Below, in pieces: positions 9,800 to 22,685 of a DNA stretch of 64,000 bases (positions are counted from its first letter, which is position 1; each line of letters starts with the position of its first letter). Location: NCBI GenBank assembly GCA_033961575.1, contig CM066740.1, forward strand, positions 17,831,501 to 17,895,500, given 5' to 3'. Position numbers and translations under genes: made by a program. The notes below the pieces were generated by a model, which searched no databases, was not told where the DNA came from, and was given only the letters and a program-made list of their open reading frames with translations. The stretch is from Aselliscus stoliczkanus (lineage: Eukaryota; Chordata; Mammalia; Chiroptera; Hipposideridae).

Positions 9800-10948
9800 C
9801 AGAACTAGTAAGGGTGGATTTGCACTTGAACTCCTGGACTGTCAGAGAAGACTTGTCTTTGGGAAGGAAAACAAAAAATAGATAAGGCAGAGAAGCTTAG
9901 GATGGGAAATGGGAAAAACAGGCCTTTCTTGTCCTCTCTGCCAGGGAATGCTCAGTGGAACTTATTTTTTTTTAATCCATGCAATCACCAAAGAGAATTG
10001 TACAAAAGGCAAAACTAAGGTAGAGACACTTTTAGAGACCTTATCAAGTCAAGAGTCTGCAGCTAAACTAGAACCAAAGCCTACTTCTCTTCCTGGGCTG
10101 TGTTTTGCTTGACAAGCTAGCTGTCAAGCTTTAGCTTTGCTGCTGAAGTGTCATATGAAAGGAATTCATGCAATTGTGAACTTGGTGCCCTTCAAGCAGC
10201 TATGGAGGGGTCAATTTGAACAAATTAAGTAAGGGTTAGTTCAGAGATAATTAAGCCAGAATTGCAGTGGGCCCATTCATGTTTCCTTTGTTCCATAGAA
10301 TCATATTCAATTTATGAATTTTCGTCTTCCAGTTCTTGGCATCATATCTTTTTGTCTCTTTCTCCTTCTGTATCATAACCCCCAGGGAGCCTAGCTCGCT
10401 CTATGTTGAACACTTAAAATTATTTTTAAAAAGTAATTCTACAAAATTTGAAATGATTTATCTTTTTGGCTAGGGGGAAGCAAGGGAAGTCGCCAGAATA
10501 GATCCTCAAGTGATATGGACTCAGTCTCTTGCTGGAATTTGCAAAGCCGATTTTAGATCTGACCTTAGTTGTCAGAAGATTGTTTCTAAAATATAGAAAT
10601 TCAAGAAGACAGCTTTTGAGAATGCAGATTCTGAAGAACTTGGAATCTTTTTCATTTTCAAATGTAATATGAACCACAGAACTCATCTAGCTGGATATCC
10701 CAGTGTATGCAACGTGAGGAAATCACAGCAATAAAAGCCACTTCTCTGCTCTCTGAGGTTCAGTGCTATCTTTGCTCCACACCATTTCCTGTGTGATATC
10801 GTTTAGAGAAAGAGTGTGGCACACGAGAGGCCTAAAGAGTGGAAAATTAAATTCTGACGACTAGGTAAGAAGCAATGAATGGATTTCAGTAGATGAAATA
10901 TGATAATTTGCAACATGTAAATGATGCTTTTAAAGCTTTTCACAGTTG
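9800..10948. other. Intergenic, no recognised feature
   Basis: About 1.1 kb without a gene or repeat I can name. Short open frames on both strands show no family resemblance. Confidence 0.5.
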
Positions 10949-11058
10949 GGGCCTGCCAAGTGGCACCATGATTGGGCCCTGGCTTGGGAAGCCAGTGGCC
11001 ACAGTTCAGGTCCCACATATGAGGGCCAGTGACACTGCTCTCAAAAAAAAAAAAAAAA
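10949..11058 (+). mobile_element. Short tRNA-derived SINE
   Basis: Diverged head GGCCTGCCAAGTGGCACCAT, then CTGGCTTGGGAAGCCAGTGG, GAGGGCCAGTGACACTGC and poly(A). The target duplication is TTTTCACAGTTG (10937-10948 and 11059-11070). Confidence 0.92.
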
Positions 11059-11070
11059 TTTTCACAGTTG

Positions 11071-13101
11071 TTTGCCTCTGTCAGGGGCAAAATAACATTT
11101 ATGCGAAGGAAAAAAAATGACAAGAATGTCTGAATAGCCCATAGCAGTTAGGAGAAAAGTGCAAAGCAGTTCACAGGGAGGAAAAAAGGTGTGAGGAAGG
11201 CTGTTACCCTGAGTCAGCCCCCATGCCTGTGGAGTTCAGGGGCCTGGGTGCCCAGACAGATGTCTGCCGCCATCCCCAACCCCCCGCGGGACTCAGCCCT
11301 TGAGAGGTCTCCCCCCCCCCGCTTGACTATTAGCTTTTCCATTTCTGTAATTTTTGCCAGTATGTCTGGAGATTTTTTTTTCAAGGCATCATTTGCATAT
11401 AAATACCTCAAATGGAACTACATTTTAACAGAGGCTGGTACTGTGAAAAGGGTTATAAGTGAATGAAAACAAGGAAGAAAGAACGTGAGACCTTTTATTC
11501 AATTTTACATATTTCTCTTTCCACCATACCTAGAATGCTCTTAGTCACAGTGGAAACGATAATTATAATTTCACAGTGGATATTATAATTCTAAATAAAT
11601 TGCTAAATACACACTCACACTATACACATGCATTTTTAACTCTATCCAAAATGAAATTTTTGGTAATTCAAATATTTTCCTTTAAAAGGGAAATTTCAAG
11701 ATTAAACCAGTCAAAGCTTTTTCTGCCATCAAATTAATATAAATGGAATGGTTTATCAGAGAAGGAGTGTATGCATATATGAGCAATCTATATGGAATAT
11801 TTTTTGAGAATTCCAGCCTAACACAGACATAATAGTTCATGATGCCTTTAAAAGTCCAGAGTATTTTTGCCAATGTGTCCATATAACCCAGTTTTAATTT
11901 ACTGATTGTTGAATTTGTTTTCAGTTTGCATAAAAGATCATTTATAGCTCATAATCTGTGCTTTCTTGCTGAGTTGTAGGCATGTGGCAGTTTCACTCCC
12001 TGATTTCAGCTCTCAAGTTTTGAGGATGAAAAGAGATAGTAGGAAAACTTATAGAATAATGAATTCCCATTATTAACAAGGCAATGTGGGGAGATTTGAG
12101 CTGCTTCAGAAAAAAACTTACCTCCTAAAAAACTCCATCCCCTTTCACCTGGTAGTATCTGAAATATACCATTAAAGACAGAGTTCTAAAAGCAGTGTTG
12201 CCTCCAGGGACCCTCTTACACAATGTCTCTCTTTGGGGAGGTATAGGACAGGCATCTATTCCCAAGGCTCGGAGATGAGGCTGCATGTGTTTATCCCGTC
12301 CTTTTCTTTGTGGTCCAGGCCATTAACAAAGATGCTGGGAAGGGACACTGTGAGGACTGGTGAGGCTGGAGGGTTCTGTAGTGAGGAGCCCTGGAATCAG
12401 GACCCTTGGCATCCAGGGGCAGTAGGATGTCAGAGGGGAAGTCACTGCAAGGGACAGGGGACTGCAAAATACCAATGGGGCTGCCTTACGGTTTTACATA
12501 AGACCACTAGTCTTCATCCCTGCAAGCTCTAAACATGATTACTATGAAGAGGCTGGAGGATGGTGGTAGGAGATGGGGAGAAGGGAGGGTTTGCTTAGCC
12601 CTTCATGGGTTTATGTTTAGCATCCTATGAATGAAAGAAAATTAAGATTTATTCTAGTGCCCACTTGACTGTACTTTTTGATGGAAGCAGGTAGGGAGTC
12701 TCAGGGCTGGAGGCTAAGAATTGACTTCCTTAGTCAGCTAAAGGGCCAGGTGGAGTTGGGAGGTTCTGTGGACAAGGCTGATCCTGGACGTAAAGTAAGA
12801 AATAAGTTCGGGAGCCACTCAACCTGGAGCTCGGGGACTACATCTAGGCAGTAGGAACATGGTTGAGGATGTGAAAGTGGTACAACAGAGCGTGGGAGTG
12901 TGGGGCAAAGGAGTGGAGCTTAGCTTCCCTGAGGGCTCAGCATCGGGAGGTGTGGGGCAGGTCATGCTATGGACTCCCCAGCTCTTTACAACCTACAGTA
13001 GTTCAGAGACTAAATGGGAGAAGGTAGGTGAAGCTTTGCTGGGCCTCCCTCTCCCACTCATCCAACACTGCAACCCTCACATTCAACCTCCCCACACACT
13101 C
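11071..13101. other. Intergenic, no recognised feature
   Basis: About 2 kb with scattered short open frames but no recognisable gene. A short poly(C) tract lies near 11311-11320. Confidence 0.45.
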
Positions 13102-13165
13102 CACATTTTATCATTGCTCATCCACACCATAATCACATTTTATCATTGCTTATCCACACCATAAT
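13102..13165. repeat. 32-bp tandem duplication
   Basis: CACATTTTATCATTGCTCAT with CCACACCATAAT is repeated immediately (13102-13133 and 13134-13165) with one base difference. Confidence 0.95.
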
Positions 13166-13838
13166 AGGTCCCAGCTTTCTGTTGAGAGAATATTTCTTTT
13201 CAGTTTCTGTAACAATAATTTTTAAAATCTATCCCAGAAACACTAATAAGAATAATGAAGTGGTTATTGTCAACCACCCCCTCTCCTCTACTGAATAAAA
13301 CATTAATGGTGGGTTGAATGCAATCTCATTAAAAAGATGTGCTGACAAGCAGCTCTTCAAGACTTCCTCTGAATTCTCCAGTGGCAAAGGAGCTTGGTGA
13401 TGAATTGGATGTCATTAGAACTACTCCATAATGCAGACACCCTTTGGGTGGAGAACAGGCAATGGCTAAGATTTTGGAAGCACAAAGGCTGACTGTCTTG
13501 GTTCTTTAATAATTGTCACCACTGGATATAGTGGGTGTTCAGTAAATGCTGAACAAATCATAGAATAAAATTTTTTAGGGCACTCAAATCCCTCCTATTT
13601 AGCACCCACTTCCCCAAGTCTGCCCTCTAACACCCTAATTCCATCTGCAGTGAACAGCCCAGATGCAGTTATTTTTAACCAGTTTCTACCAGATGAAATT
13701 GTGTATTTGTGACTTCTCAAAAATATCTTGACTCTTGTGATATCAAATAAAGCCCACATCCTACTGAATACTGTGTGTACATTAAAAGAATGAGGTCAAG
13801 CAGACTGTAGTTTATGAATGAACCTTACTTTGTGGAAA

Positions 13839-13840
<2 letters not shown>
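13166..13840. other. Intergenic, no recognised feature
   Basis: No gene or clear repeat seen. Confidence 0.45.

Positions 13841-13904
<64 letters not shown>
13841..13904. repeat. (AT)n microsatellite, about 32 units
   Basis: Uninterrupted alternating AT for 64 bases. It produces artificial Ile-Tyr repeat open frames on both strands. Confidence 0.99.
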
Positions 13905-13907
<3 letters not shown>

Positions 13908-14920
13908 CAGGAAGAACCTCTTGAGAAATCCTCAGCTTTTGCCCATTCACACAACTTTCCACAGTTGGGAGAAAGAGTTTTTCTGTCTCGGTACCAAAGC
14001 ACTGATGACTGTAGCTGTATGGGAACCTAGAAACCCTGTAATCCAATTCTCTCATTAAATAGATAAGGGAACTGGTGTTCAGAGTGCCTTAATGACCATC
14101 TCAAGGTCTCACTTCTAATTAGAAATGCTAGACCTGCAGCATAAATCTCCAGGTTCTCAAGCTGGTGACATTTCTCCCACAAAGCAACTGCTCCTGGACC
14201 AGACAGACGGGGCAAGGGGTGGACGCTCCCCAGGGCCATTAAAGCAATCCATGTGGTTATTAGGAATGGATGCACAGAGAAAAGAATGAATAAGGCAGTG
14301 TTTATACATACCAACATGGAAACATCTCCAGCCATTTTTAAATGAAACAAGCAGTTGCCAAATAGTACCTACAGTAGGAGTCCATTTATGTGAACCAAAA
14401 TGAACAGCGTATATTTTCTCTACACAAGGTCTGAAGGGTGCATTCCACCCTGGTGATAGTACGTACCTCTGGAGAGGTCTCTAGAATTGGCGATAGTGGT
14501 CAAAGGAAAGTTTGTCATTATCTGTATTGTTCAAATGTTTATGAGGAGAATCTATTGATGCATTAATCATTTAAGAATTAATTTAAAGGGGGTAAGACTA
14601 CATTTATTGTGTTGTACTTTGTGTCACTCTGATGGCTTTGTTCAGGGGGACTCAGTTTGTTCTTTTAATCCAAGTGGAATGCCTACATTCATACCAAAGC
14701 TTTCGGGGTGATGGTCTGGCATGGAGGGAAAAGAGAGAGTTTGTTGGTTTGATTTTTATCTTCCCCAAAACTACGAATTGCCTTCTCCCTCACAATAATT
14801 GCCATTTCACCCTTGGACCTCACGTAAGGCCAAACTCCTTAAATATGATAATAATGATAATAATAATAACAGTGTTAATAGTGGAATATGTATAGCCTGC
14901 TAATAATAAAGGACAATCGC
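13905..14920. other. Intergenic, mostly unassigned
   Basis: A MIR-like stretch may lie near 14040-14130 (TCATTAAATAGATAAGGGAA). Otherwise nothing recognisable. Confidence 0.4.
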
Positions 14921-15150
14921 TGTGCTCTTTTAAGCACGAACTCTACCCCAGGCACTCTTCTAAGCACCTTCATTCAGTATCATTCTTGTTTTAAGCTTCA
15001 TAGCCTGGGAGGTAAGTACTATTATTATCCCCATTTTAGAGGTGAGAAACTGAGGCCTGAAGAAGTCAATGAACCTGACTGCAGCCATATGACTGGTGAG
15101 TGGATGAGCCTGGACCTCAACCCAGACAGCCTGATGGGAGTCTGTGCCTG
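14921..15150 (+). mobile_element. MIR SINE
   Basis: CAGGCACTCTTCTAAGCACC, TACTATTATTATCCCCATTT and GAGAAACTGAGGCCTGAAG are classic MIR core phrases. Confidence 0.85.
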
Positions 15151-15901
15151 GGCTCAGGTATCAGCATGTCCTGGGCTTTGAGAAACGTGGACCACCAGCG
15201 TCTGTAGGAGGGACGCATCCACATTGGAAAATACCACTGGTCTAAACTGTAATAGAACACGCGTGCCTCTGGAGGAAGCCTCTGTCTAATGTCAGTTCCA
15301 CACTGCTTCCTCCTGGTGCCTCTTTGAGCCTCCGGGTTATGAAATCAGGTGTACATTTCTATCAGGCAATGAATAGTGAGGGGAAAATATTCTCCCATGG
15401 AGAGTAAAAATCCAGCTACTATCACATGTAAGCCTTGCAACAATTTCCCAACTGCCAGTTCCACTTACTTAAAACAATAACAATAAGTAAAAAGAATCAC
15501 AATAAGAAACATCTTTTCAATGAGAGGAGAAGGGTTGGCTTCCCAGGGGGTAGGGGCTAGTGAATAATACCTTTTCTCTTTTACTGTTGACTTTGGATAG
15601 GTTAACTCTGTTCCTTACAAGTATGGAAAGGATAAAGTGGTAAATTTCGAAATGGTTTTAATCATTTATGTAGAGAAAGGTACTTTTTAGGAAGCTGGTT
15701 GTCTTATGCTAAATAAGAAACAATTTTCTCCCCACCCTCCACTTCTGTCTAAATTTTGGGAATTATTTCGTTATTTCTCTGTTCATGACCAAAGCATCTC
15801 TGATTCATCCAGAACGCTTGGGGTAGATCACAAGAATTTCTGAGTAGATATTTATACATATACTTACGTATATATGCATGCATATACTATGTATGGATAT
15901 T
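15151..15901. other. Intergenic, no recognised feature
   Basis: No gene or clear repeat seen. Confidence 0.45.

Positions 15902-15951
<50 letters not shown>
15902..15951. repeat. (GT)n(AT)n microsatellite
   Basis: About 17 bases of GT followed by about 34 bases of AT. Confidence 0.98.
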
Positions 15952-15953
<2 letters not shown>

Positions 15954-16236
15954 CAATACACTATAATACATATCTGTGTATGCCATTTGATGAAGAACTG
16001 TAAAATTCTTCTCCTGTCCCCAAATACCATCAAGTTTCTGCCTAGAACAATAAATGGACTTTTTTTTTTTTTCACTTCTGTCAAATCCTGCTTAGGGAAA
16101 CCAACCGCCTGCCATTTCAGAGTTGTGTTACTATTTCCATAGATTCTGTGAACACTGACCTTTTGAGAAGAGTAATATCTGTTCCCATTTCCCTCCATGT
16201 GGTGTCACATGTGTATACATCAAAGATGAAGTAGGG

Positions 16237-16336
16237 GGCCAGCCGAGTGGCGCGGTGGTTAAGCGCTGGCTTGGGAAGCCAGCAGCCCCGGTTCGGGTCC
16301 CACATATGAGGGCCAGTGACACTGTCCTCAAAAAAA
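16237..16336 (+). mobile_element. Short tRNA-derived SINE
   Basis: Near-consensus copy: GGCCAGCCGAGTGGCGCGGT, TTAAGCGCTGGCTTGGGAAG, GGTTCGGGTCCCACATATGA and a short poly(A). The target duplication is AAAGATGAAGTRGGG (16222 and 16337). Confidence 0.95.
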
Positions 16337-16351
16337 AAAGATGAAGTGGGG

Positions 16352-17525
16352 ACAAGTCCATTTTGCTCTTTGACCCCCAAGCTCATGGCCTAATGCTATG
16401 GCTATATTTTCATACTGTAAATGCAACAAATGGGCTCAGTGCCTAGCCCTGTGCCTGATCCTGTGCCTGGGGCCTGAGACGAACAGAGCAGATGTGAGCC
16501 CTGCCGTCAGGGGGCATATGTCACACCCAGCAGGCCTAGAGGACTCTCGGCTGGGCTTTACCAAGTATAGTTACCAAGACTACAGCACTTTCAGATGAGT
16601 GAGGCTCTTTGACAAATGTGTGATACCATGCACATTTCTGCAAACAAAGCCACTTATTTTAAGCTGAAGCATTTGCAGCAAAATTTAAATAATTTATCTG
16701 GAATGTGTCAGATTGAATGCTTTCAGGATATCTTTTTGGCTTTCTTTGGTAGAACATTTGTAAAGTGAAGCCTTGTTAGCTTCGACTTCTCAGCTAACTC
16801 TGCCATCAATTGCAAACAAGTACATGGACTAAACATGGAGGCAGTCTCAGGATTTTGAGCATGTTTGGAGAAATATTTTAGGTGATAACTGAAGTGAACC
16901 AGGGATCGAGGAGTTTTTACTCAAGACTCTAAGGTTTTGGGACAGGAAAAAAATAAAACAAAACACAGATTTTGTTGGGCCACACCTGCCACTAAGCATT
17001 ATCCAGAATGTTATGAACCAAAGAACTGGAAATATCCCCAGTCCCACCTTCGTCTCCTGAGAGAAAATGCTGATTCCTGAAATTCCCATCAAAAATGGTT
17101 AAGTTAGGCTGGCATTGCTCTTGGAAAGAAGGTCAATCAACCTAAGAAGACAGCCCAGAACTTTCGCTTGGTATTAGCCTTTAGTAGGTGTCGTCTATTC
17201 AGGACCTGGGCAGCACAGTTTGCCAAAGGAATGAAGCAGCACAGGTGAGCATCTGTGCTTCACAGCCTGGAGGAAGAGAGAGAAAGATACTGGGCAGCCT
17301 CGCCTTGAGAAGGCCTGGGATGCCACTGCTCTAAGAAGCCCTCTGTACACACGGAGGCTATCCAAGTTTGTGTTGCCACTTACCTCTGCAGAGGGCCAGC
17401 TCTTGTTGGACTCTAAGTGGTTGCTGATATATTTCAAGTCACAAAATAAAACTTTCTTCTGTAAGAACCTTAACAAGTCTTCCTGCATGTGGCCTGCGTT
17501 TTTGTAAAACAGGGATGTTTTGATG
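16352..17525. other. Intergenic, no recognised feature
   Basis: About 1.2 kb without a recognised gene or repeat. Confidence 0.45.
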
Positions 17526-17679
17526 GGGCCGGCCGAGTGGCTCAGTTGGTTAAGAGCTCGCTCAAGAGTGTGAGCTCTGAGCAACAGGGTCGCTGGTTCA
17601 ATTCCTGGCTCAAACTGAGCTGCCACTGAGCTGCCAACAGGTGGCAGGATGGCTCAGCAAAAAAAAAAAAAAAAAAAAA
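17526..17679 (+). mobile_element. SINE, GCTCGCTCAAGAG type
   Basis: GGGGCCGGCCGAGTGGCTCA, GAGCTCGCTCAAGAGTGTGA, GAGCTGCCAACAGGTGGCAG and poly(A). It is flanked by GATGTTTTG (about 17514 and 17681). Confidence 0.93.
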
Positions 17680-17690
17680 GGATGTTTTGG

Positions 17691-18581
17691 ACATCTCTAA
17701 TCCTTGCCCACGCTGAGACGAGGGGTGATACGTCTGTTTCTCCAACTTGCAGGCCTAGAAGTTGCCACCCCCAGAGACTATTATGCTGGGAGGACATGGG
17801 TGGCAGAAACTGCTGGCCTCTCTCTCTCTCTCCAGCCCACAGGAAATACTGCACCTCCAGCACTTTGCACACAAAGCGGTCCATGGTAGCCATGCCCCTG
17901 TGGGGCTCAGAAGCCATTTACTGCACTGCTTTGTAGTTCATCTCTCTACGGCCTCTGGGAGTCCAGTGAAAGCTGCAAACCTTCCTGCTGTCTGTGTGTG
18001 GTAAGCAGAATGTTCAAGTTTTATAAATCCTTTGTTTTAACTCTATTTAGAAGTAAAGTAGTCATTAGTAGAAGCAAGCATTTGCTTGTTGGCATAGATG
18101 TTTGTGAAACTGTAAAGCTTTTATTTATGACTTGAATTCGTTATACCAAGCATAACAAATTGGCCCCTTTGAAAAATTAAAGTTGGAAAAATAACAGGCT
18201 AAAGGAGGACAAATTACTTACACCGTTGTTCCTGGGTTGAATGGAAACACAGATAACTTAGTCACAATATATGTTTAACCATTTTTCATGTGTGAAAAAT
18301 GTGTGTCTCTGATTATAGAGCTGGCTGAATGTTTCCTCCAAAATAAGGGGTTTGGAGCATTAATAACAGGCCGCTATCTGTCAACAGCAATTGCTATTAC
18401 TTTATTCATATGCAAGAAAGCCTTTATAATAGATTACACAATTAACTTTCCGCAGTGGAAATATTAATGGTTTTAGAGGAATCCAATTGGAATTAAGGTA
18501 AAGCACAATGAGTTCTTCAAGTTTATGGCCATACTACGGTAGTTTAAATGCATTTCTTATTATTTGAAATCTTTTTCTCTT
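17691..18581. other. Sequence upstream of the ferroportin-like exons
   Basis: No CpG island, TATA-box promoter or recognised repeat. It may contain upstream non-coding exons of the relic, since the first coding exon is preceded by a splice-acceptor-like AG, but I see none clearly. Confidence 0.35.
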
Positions 18582-18591
18582 ACATGTAGTA

Positions 18592-18685
18592 ATGGTGGGA
18601 GAATTAAAGGACACTGAACATTTTGGAAAATTTGAGGAAAAAACTGCAAGCACCAGACGAATGAAGAGCGAGAAGAGTCCTTTGG
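18592..18685 (+). pseudogene. Ferroportin-like exon 1 (candidate N-terminus)
   Basis: An ATG at 18592 opens 31 codons (starting MVGELKDTEHFGKFEEK and ending SEKSPL) followed by a strong donor, G|GTAAGT. The exon ends in phase 1, exactly what exon 2 needs. An AG at 18588-18589 after a T-rich tract suggests an acceptor, so an upstream non-coding exon is likely. The encoded residues do not resemble the human ferroportin N-terminus, which is short and poorly constrained. The assignment rests on phase, order and splice signals. Confidence 0.55.
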
Positions 18686-18881
18686 GTAAGTCTCTCATTA
18701 GACGTTACTCGCAGAAGCTTTAGTTGACAATGGGGGCACATTGTCTCTGTGGACATGGTTCTGTGACAGCCACATCATCAACCTGAAATCACGCAGTTTC
18801 CTTGAGCATCATGGTTTTAATTAAGTAAAAGAGGAGGTTTAAAAAAAAAAAAAAGCAAAAATAAGCAACATTTGTCCTTTT

Positions 18882-18981
18882 TTTTGAGGGCAGCGTCACT
18901 GGCCCTCATATGTGGGACCCAAACCCGGGGCCGCTGGCTTCCCAAGCCAGCGCTTAACCACTGCTCCACTTGGCCGGCCTG
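18882..18981 (-). mobile_element. Short tRNA-derived SINE
   Basis: GAGGGCAGCGTCACTGGCCC through CTTGGCCGGCC. The target duplication AACATTTGTCCTTTT is perfect (18867-18881 and 18982-18996). Confidence 0.95.
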
Positions 18982-20142
18982 AACATTTGTCCTTTTATAG
19001 AACAATGTTCTGTAAAAATTTTAATTGATTTCACTAATTTAAATGTCATGAGACAATTAGCTTTGTTTTCCCATCTCTCTCTCACAGAGAGTGGGTGCAT
19101 CTTCGTTTTTTCCTAATTATGCTTATAAAGAGTGTTGAGTATTTCAAATACACAATTAGCATTATAATTACCACAATTGCGGGTAAAAAAAAAAGAAGTC
19201 ATTTTCTATTCATTTTTATGCACCATTTCATGTACATTGTGGAGTGGGAGGAGTAGGCCCTTTTGGGGTGGAGGATAAAGTTAGTCCCCAAACCAGAAAA
19301 GCTTTACTCCACACTAACTGGTCACAGTCCTTTGCCTCGCTGTCTAATGAGGAGCCTGAACACACCAGGAACTCGATCCCAAATAAGTTTCCAGAGGGAA
19401 TTCTTACACTTTTGAAAGATATGTGGCAGAGGCTCTTAAGTGGTTTGGTACAGTCTTAATTCGAAAGCTGTATTCAAATCTTCCCAGGGGTCTGAGGCCA
19501 TAATGGGCTACAGCTGAAAACTGTTGTTACAGGAGGAGGGAGTGACGGACATTGTTTTTTTAATTAAAAGAAGAAGAAAAAGTAAAACAAAATCCCAAGT
19601 CCCATTTATACCATTTAAATGGGAGTTCTCTCTAACCATACAAGGACATTTGGGGGATCACAGGGGAAACTGAATAAGAACTGGCTCTCAGATAATATCA
19701 GAGAACTAGTAATATTTTTAGGAGGGATAATGGCATGGTGGCCATGAAGGAAAGTGTACTTATTTTTAGGAATATGTGCTGACGTGGTAAAGTGTTATGA
19801 CATCTATGGCTTATTTTCAACATATGTTGAAAAATACACACGCAGAGATAAAGCAAATGTGGTACATATTAGCAATAGTCAAATTTAGATACTGGGTTTA
19901 TGGGCAGTCATTGAACCAGTAATTAAAGGTCTGTCTTATCAGTTGAAAATATCTCTGGCTGCAAGCAAAAGAAAACCCAACTGACAAGGGCTGAAACTTT
20001 AACATTCATTACTTACTAAACATGAAGTCCAGACATTTTCAGGTTGGGTTTGGTTCAGCAGCTCAGTGATGCTATCAAGATCCCAGCTTGCTCTAAGCAT
20101 CTGATATTGTCATCATAGCCACATTTAAAACAAGGGGTGGGA

Positions 20143-20500
20143 TGGATCTTCAGATTATCATGCTAAGGAAAGTAAGTCAGACAGAAAAAGTCGAGAACCA
20201 TATGAATTCACTCATATGTGGGATATAAAACTGAAAGCAACAAAGGAGCAAGACAAACAAAGAAACAAGAACTCATAGACACAGACAACAGTTTAGTGGT
20301 TGCTAGAGGGTAAAGGGGAGGTGGTATAAGAGGGAAAAGGGGGTCAAATAGTCAAATATACGGTGACGGAAGGAGAACTGACTCTGGGTGGTGAACACAC
20401 AATGTGATATATAGATAATATATTACAGATTTGTACACCTGAAGCCTATGTAATTGTACTAATCATTGTCACCCCAATAAATTTAATAAATTTAAAAAAA
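20143..20500 (+). mobile_element. L1 3' end, recent insertion
   Basis: Contains ATGAATTCACTCATATGTGG, GTGGTTGCTAGAGGGTAAAG and TGTACACCTGAAGCCTATGT, with a CAATAAATTTAATAAATTT tail and poly(A). An imperfect flanking repeat, AAAACAAGGGGTGGGA, lies at about 20127 and 20501. It is severely 5'-truncated. Confidence 0.88.
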
Positions 20501-22539
20501 AAAACAAAGGGGGTAGGGAACAGCAAAAGCAAGCTCTTCTTTTGCACTTGCCTCTTTTGTCAGGAAGCAGAATCTTTCCCAGAAGCCATTAGGAGACCCC
20601 AGCTTACACCTCAGTGGCTCCAGCAGTCAGAGGCCAGTCCTAGCCAAGGGAAAGTGGCGTCAGAGTAAGTGACTTCTATCCATTGTGATTCATCCCCTTG
20701 GGCTCTCGGTGCACTGTCTCCCTGAACAAAATTGGTGTTCTGTTAACAAGGGCAAGGGAAAATGGCAGCTACTTCCCATTTGCTAAACAGAAGCCCTTTT
20801 TCTCTGGAGGGAAAGTTGTTCTGTCTTACTAGGTAAACAGAAATGATTATAAATGAAACCAAAACTAAAACTCATCCTGCCCTATATCATGAGGATATTT
20901 AACAGAAAGATAAATAGTGCCCAGATAGAGACTAGGTTTCTTGTCTTCTTGGGCATGGTTTCATTAGCCCAGTGAAACAGAGTTTTTAACCACCTGTGAA
21001 AACTATCTTTTGTTTTATTTTCAAGTTTGCTAATACATTTTAATACACAGTTTACTTTTAAAGGCAGTTCACACTGTGATGGACATGATGCAGTAGACCA
21101 GAATATATGCTACTGCTCCTCATATTATTAGCCATAATTGACCGAGTGTCCTCTACATGCAAGGCACTGTAATGGGTGGGTGACACATTCTCTCATTTAT
21201 GCAAGAAAAATGTGCCTGGCTGTTAGAAAAAGCCCCAATTCAATCTGAGTCATCAGACTTAATGAAGAAGGAGAAAACTGAAAGAAAGCTTTCAGCAACT
21301 GTTTTAATTTCTACTTCCTCCCCAACCTGTGTGACATCACCTGGGCTTCTTAAATGAAGCCCCTTTATTGATCATAGCAACTTATAGTCACGACCAGCGT
21401 TCCCTCCTGTTCTCTTCCCTAGCCCTTGGTCTGAGAGTAGGCTTTCTATTAGAAGGATGCTACATACTCAGAAGTATTAGGATGAATTCCCAAACCAATA
21501 ATAGCCCCCTGACCATCCCTGGGAGCTATAGTCACATGTCCTTGCATGACCTGGAATCAGAGGTCATTGAGTGTCCAGAAGTCCTTCATCATCACAATGG
21601 CCCATTTGTCTGATGATTTAGCATTGGGTGTTGATGGCTGGCATTGTGCTCAAATATGTCATGGCTGGCTGTCCCCTGTTTCTGGGTCACCTCTGGGATG
21701 TGACTGACTGTGACACTGACCACTACACAGAGGCTCGGCTATAGGGCTGATGTGGAACAGGCCTAAGAGCCCCCCCCCCATTCTCTACTATGTCAACCGG
21801 GCCCACCAGGCCCCCTGACTCACATATCTTACTGGGCTGCACCTGTATCCTATGGCTTACCTGTCTCTCCACAGTGCCCCTTGGAGCTGTCCTACTGCTG
21901 ATAGAAGCCATGGGGCGGTTCTACCTCCAAACTTAGATTTAACCCTTAAGATAAATGTTTTAAGTAATTTCACCAAGTGTTTTATATGAAATATTGCCTT
22001 TTGATTTAACATTAATCTAATAAGGATACATCACTTTTTTCTAAAAGGATAGATGTCCCAGAGGAGGAGAGAGAAGTGTGGTGAGGACTTGGCTTTGCTG
22101 GGAGTGTGAACAGACATCCATAGGAACAGGAGGGAAGGTGGAGCACAGGTGTGGGCAGGCACGGTGATGGGAACTCAAGGAAGTCCCCTTCCACTGCTTT
22201 TATATCTTTAGTGACATAGGAAACGAGACCATCAGCTCAGAACGAGGGTAGGAAAGATTTCAGAAGAGAGAAGTCGACATGGTGGGAAAGTAATGGACAA
22301 GGAAAATGCAGCTGAGGGCGGGGGGAGTGGCTAAAGACCCACTTATGGTGAGTGAATGAATTTGGAGTGAGATATCCCAGGCAAGACCCTCTCCTCTGGC
22401 TGGGCCAGATGGAAGATCAGAAAATATTCCAGGGAATTCCTGGTGTGAGAGACCAGCTCCCAAGAAGTCCTTGCTACCAGCTGGGGGCCAGTGGGGCTGG
22501 CTTGGAGCAGACTGAGTGACCAGTAAAGACCCTGCTCTT

Positions 22540-22685
22540 AAAAAAAAAAAAAGAAAGAAAGAAAGGGGCCGGCTGAGTGGCACCGTGGTTAAGTGCTGGC
22601 TTGGAAAGCCAGCGGCCCCGGTTCGGGTCCCACGTGTGAGGGCCAGTGACACTGCCCTCAAAAAAACAAACAAAAGAGAAAAAAA
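22540..22685 (+). mobile_element. Short SINE with A-rich sequence at both ends
   Basis: The perfect target duplication AAAGACCCTGCTCTT (22525-22539 and 22686-22700) encloses poly(A)-GAAAGAAAGAAAG, then a full SINE (GGGGCCGGCTGAGTGGCACC to GAGGGCCAGTGACACTGCCC), then a second poly(A). The A tract before the head is unusual. Confidence 0.9.

Noticed and set aside
13796..14055. Three frames with long Ile-Tyr repeats
   Set aside because: Produced by the (AT)n microsatellite.
16237..16336. tRNA-like A and B boxes suggesting tRNA genes
   Set aside because: All such sites are SINEs with poly(A) tails and target duplications, and none folds as a complete tRNA by eye.
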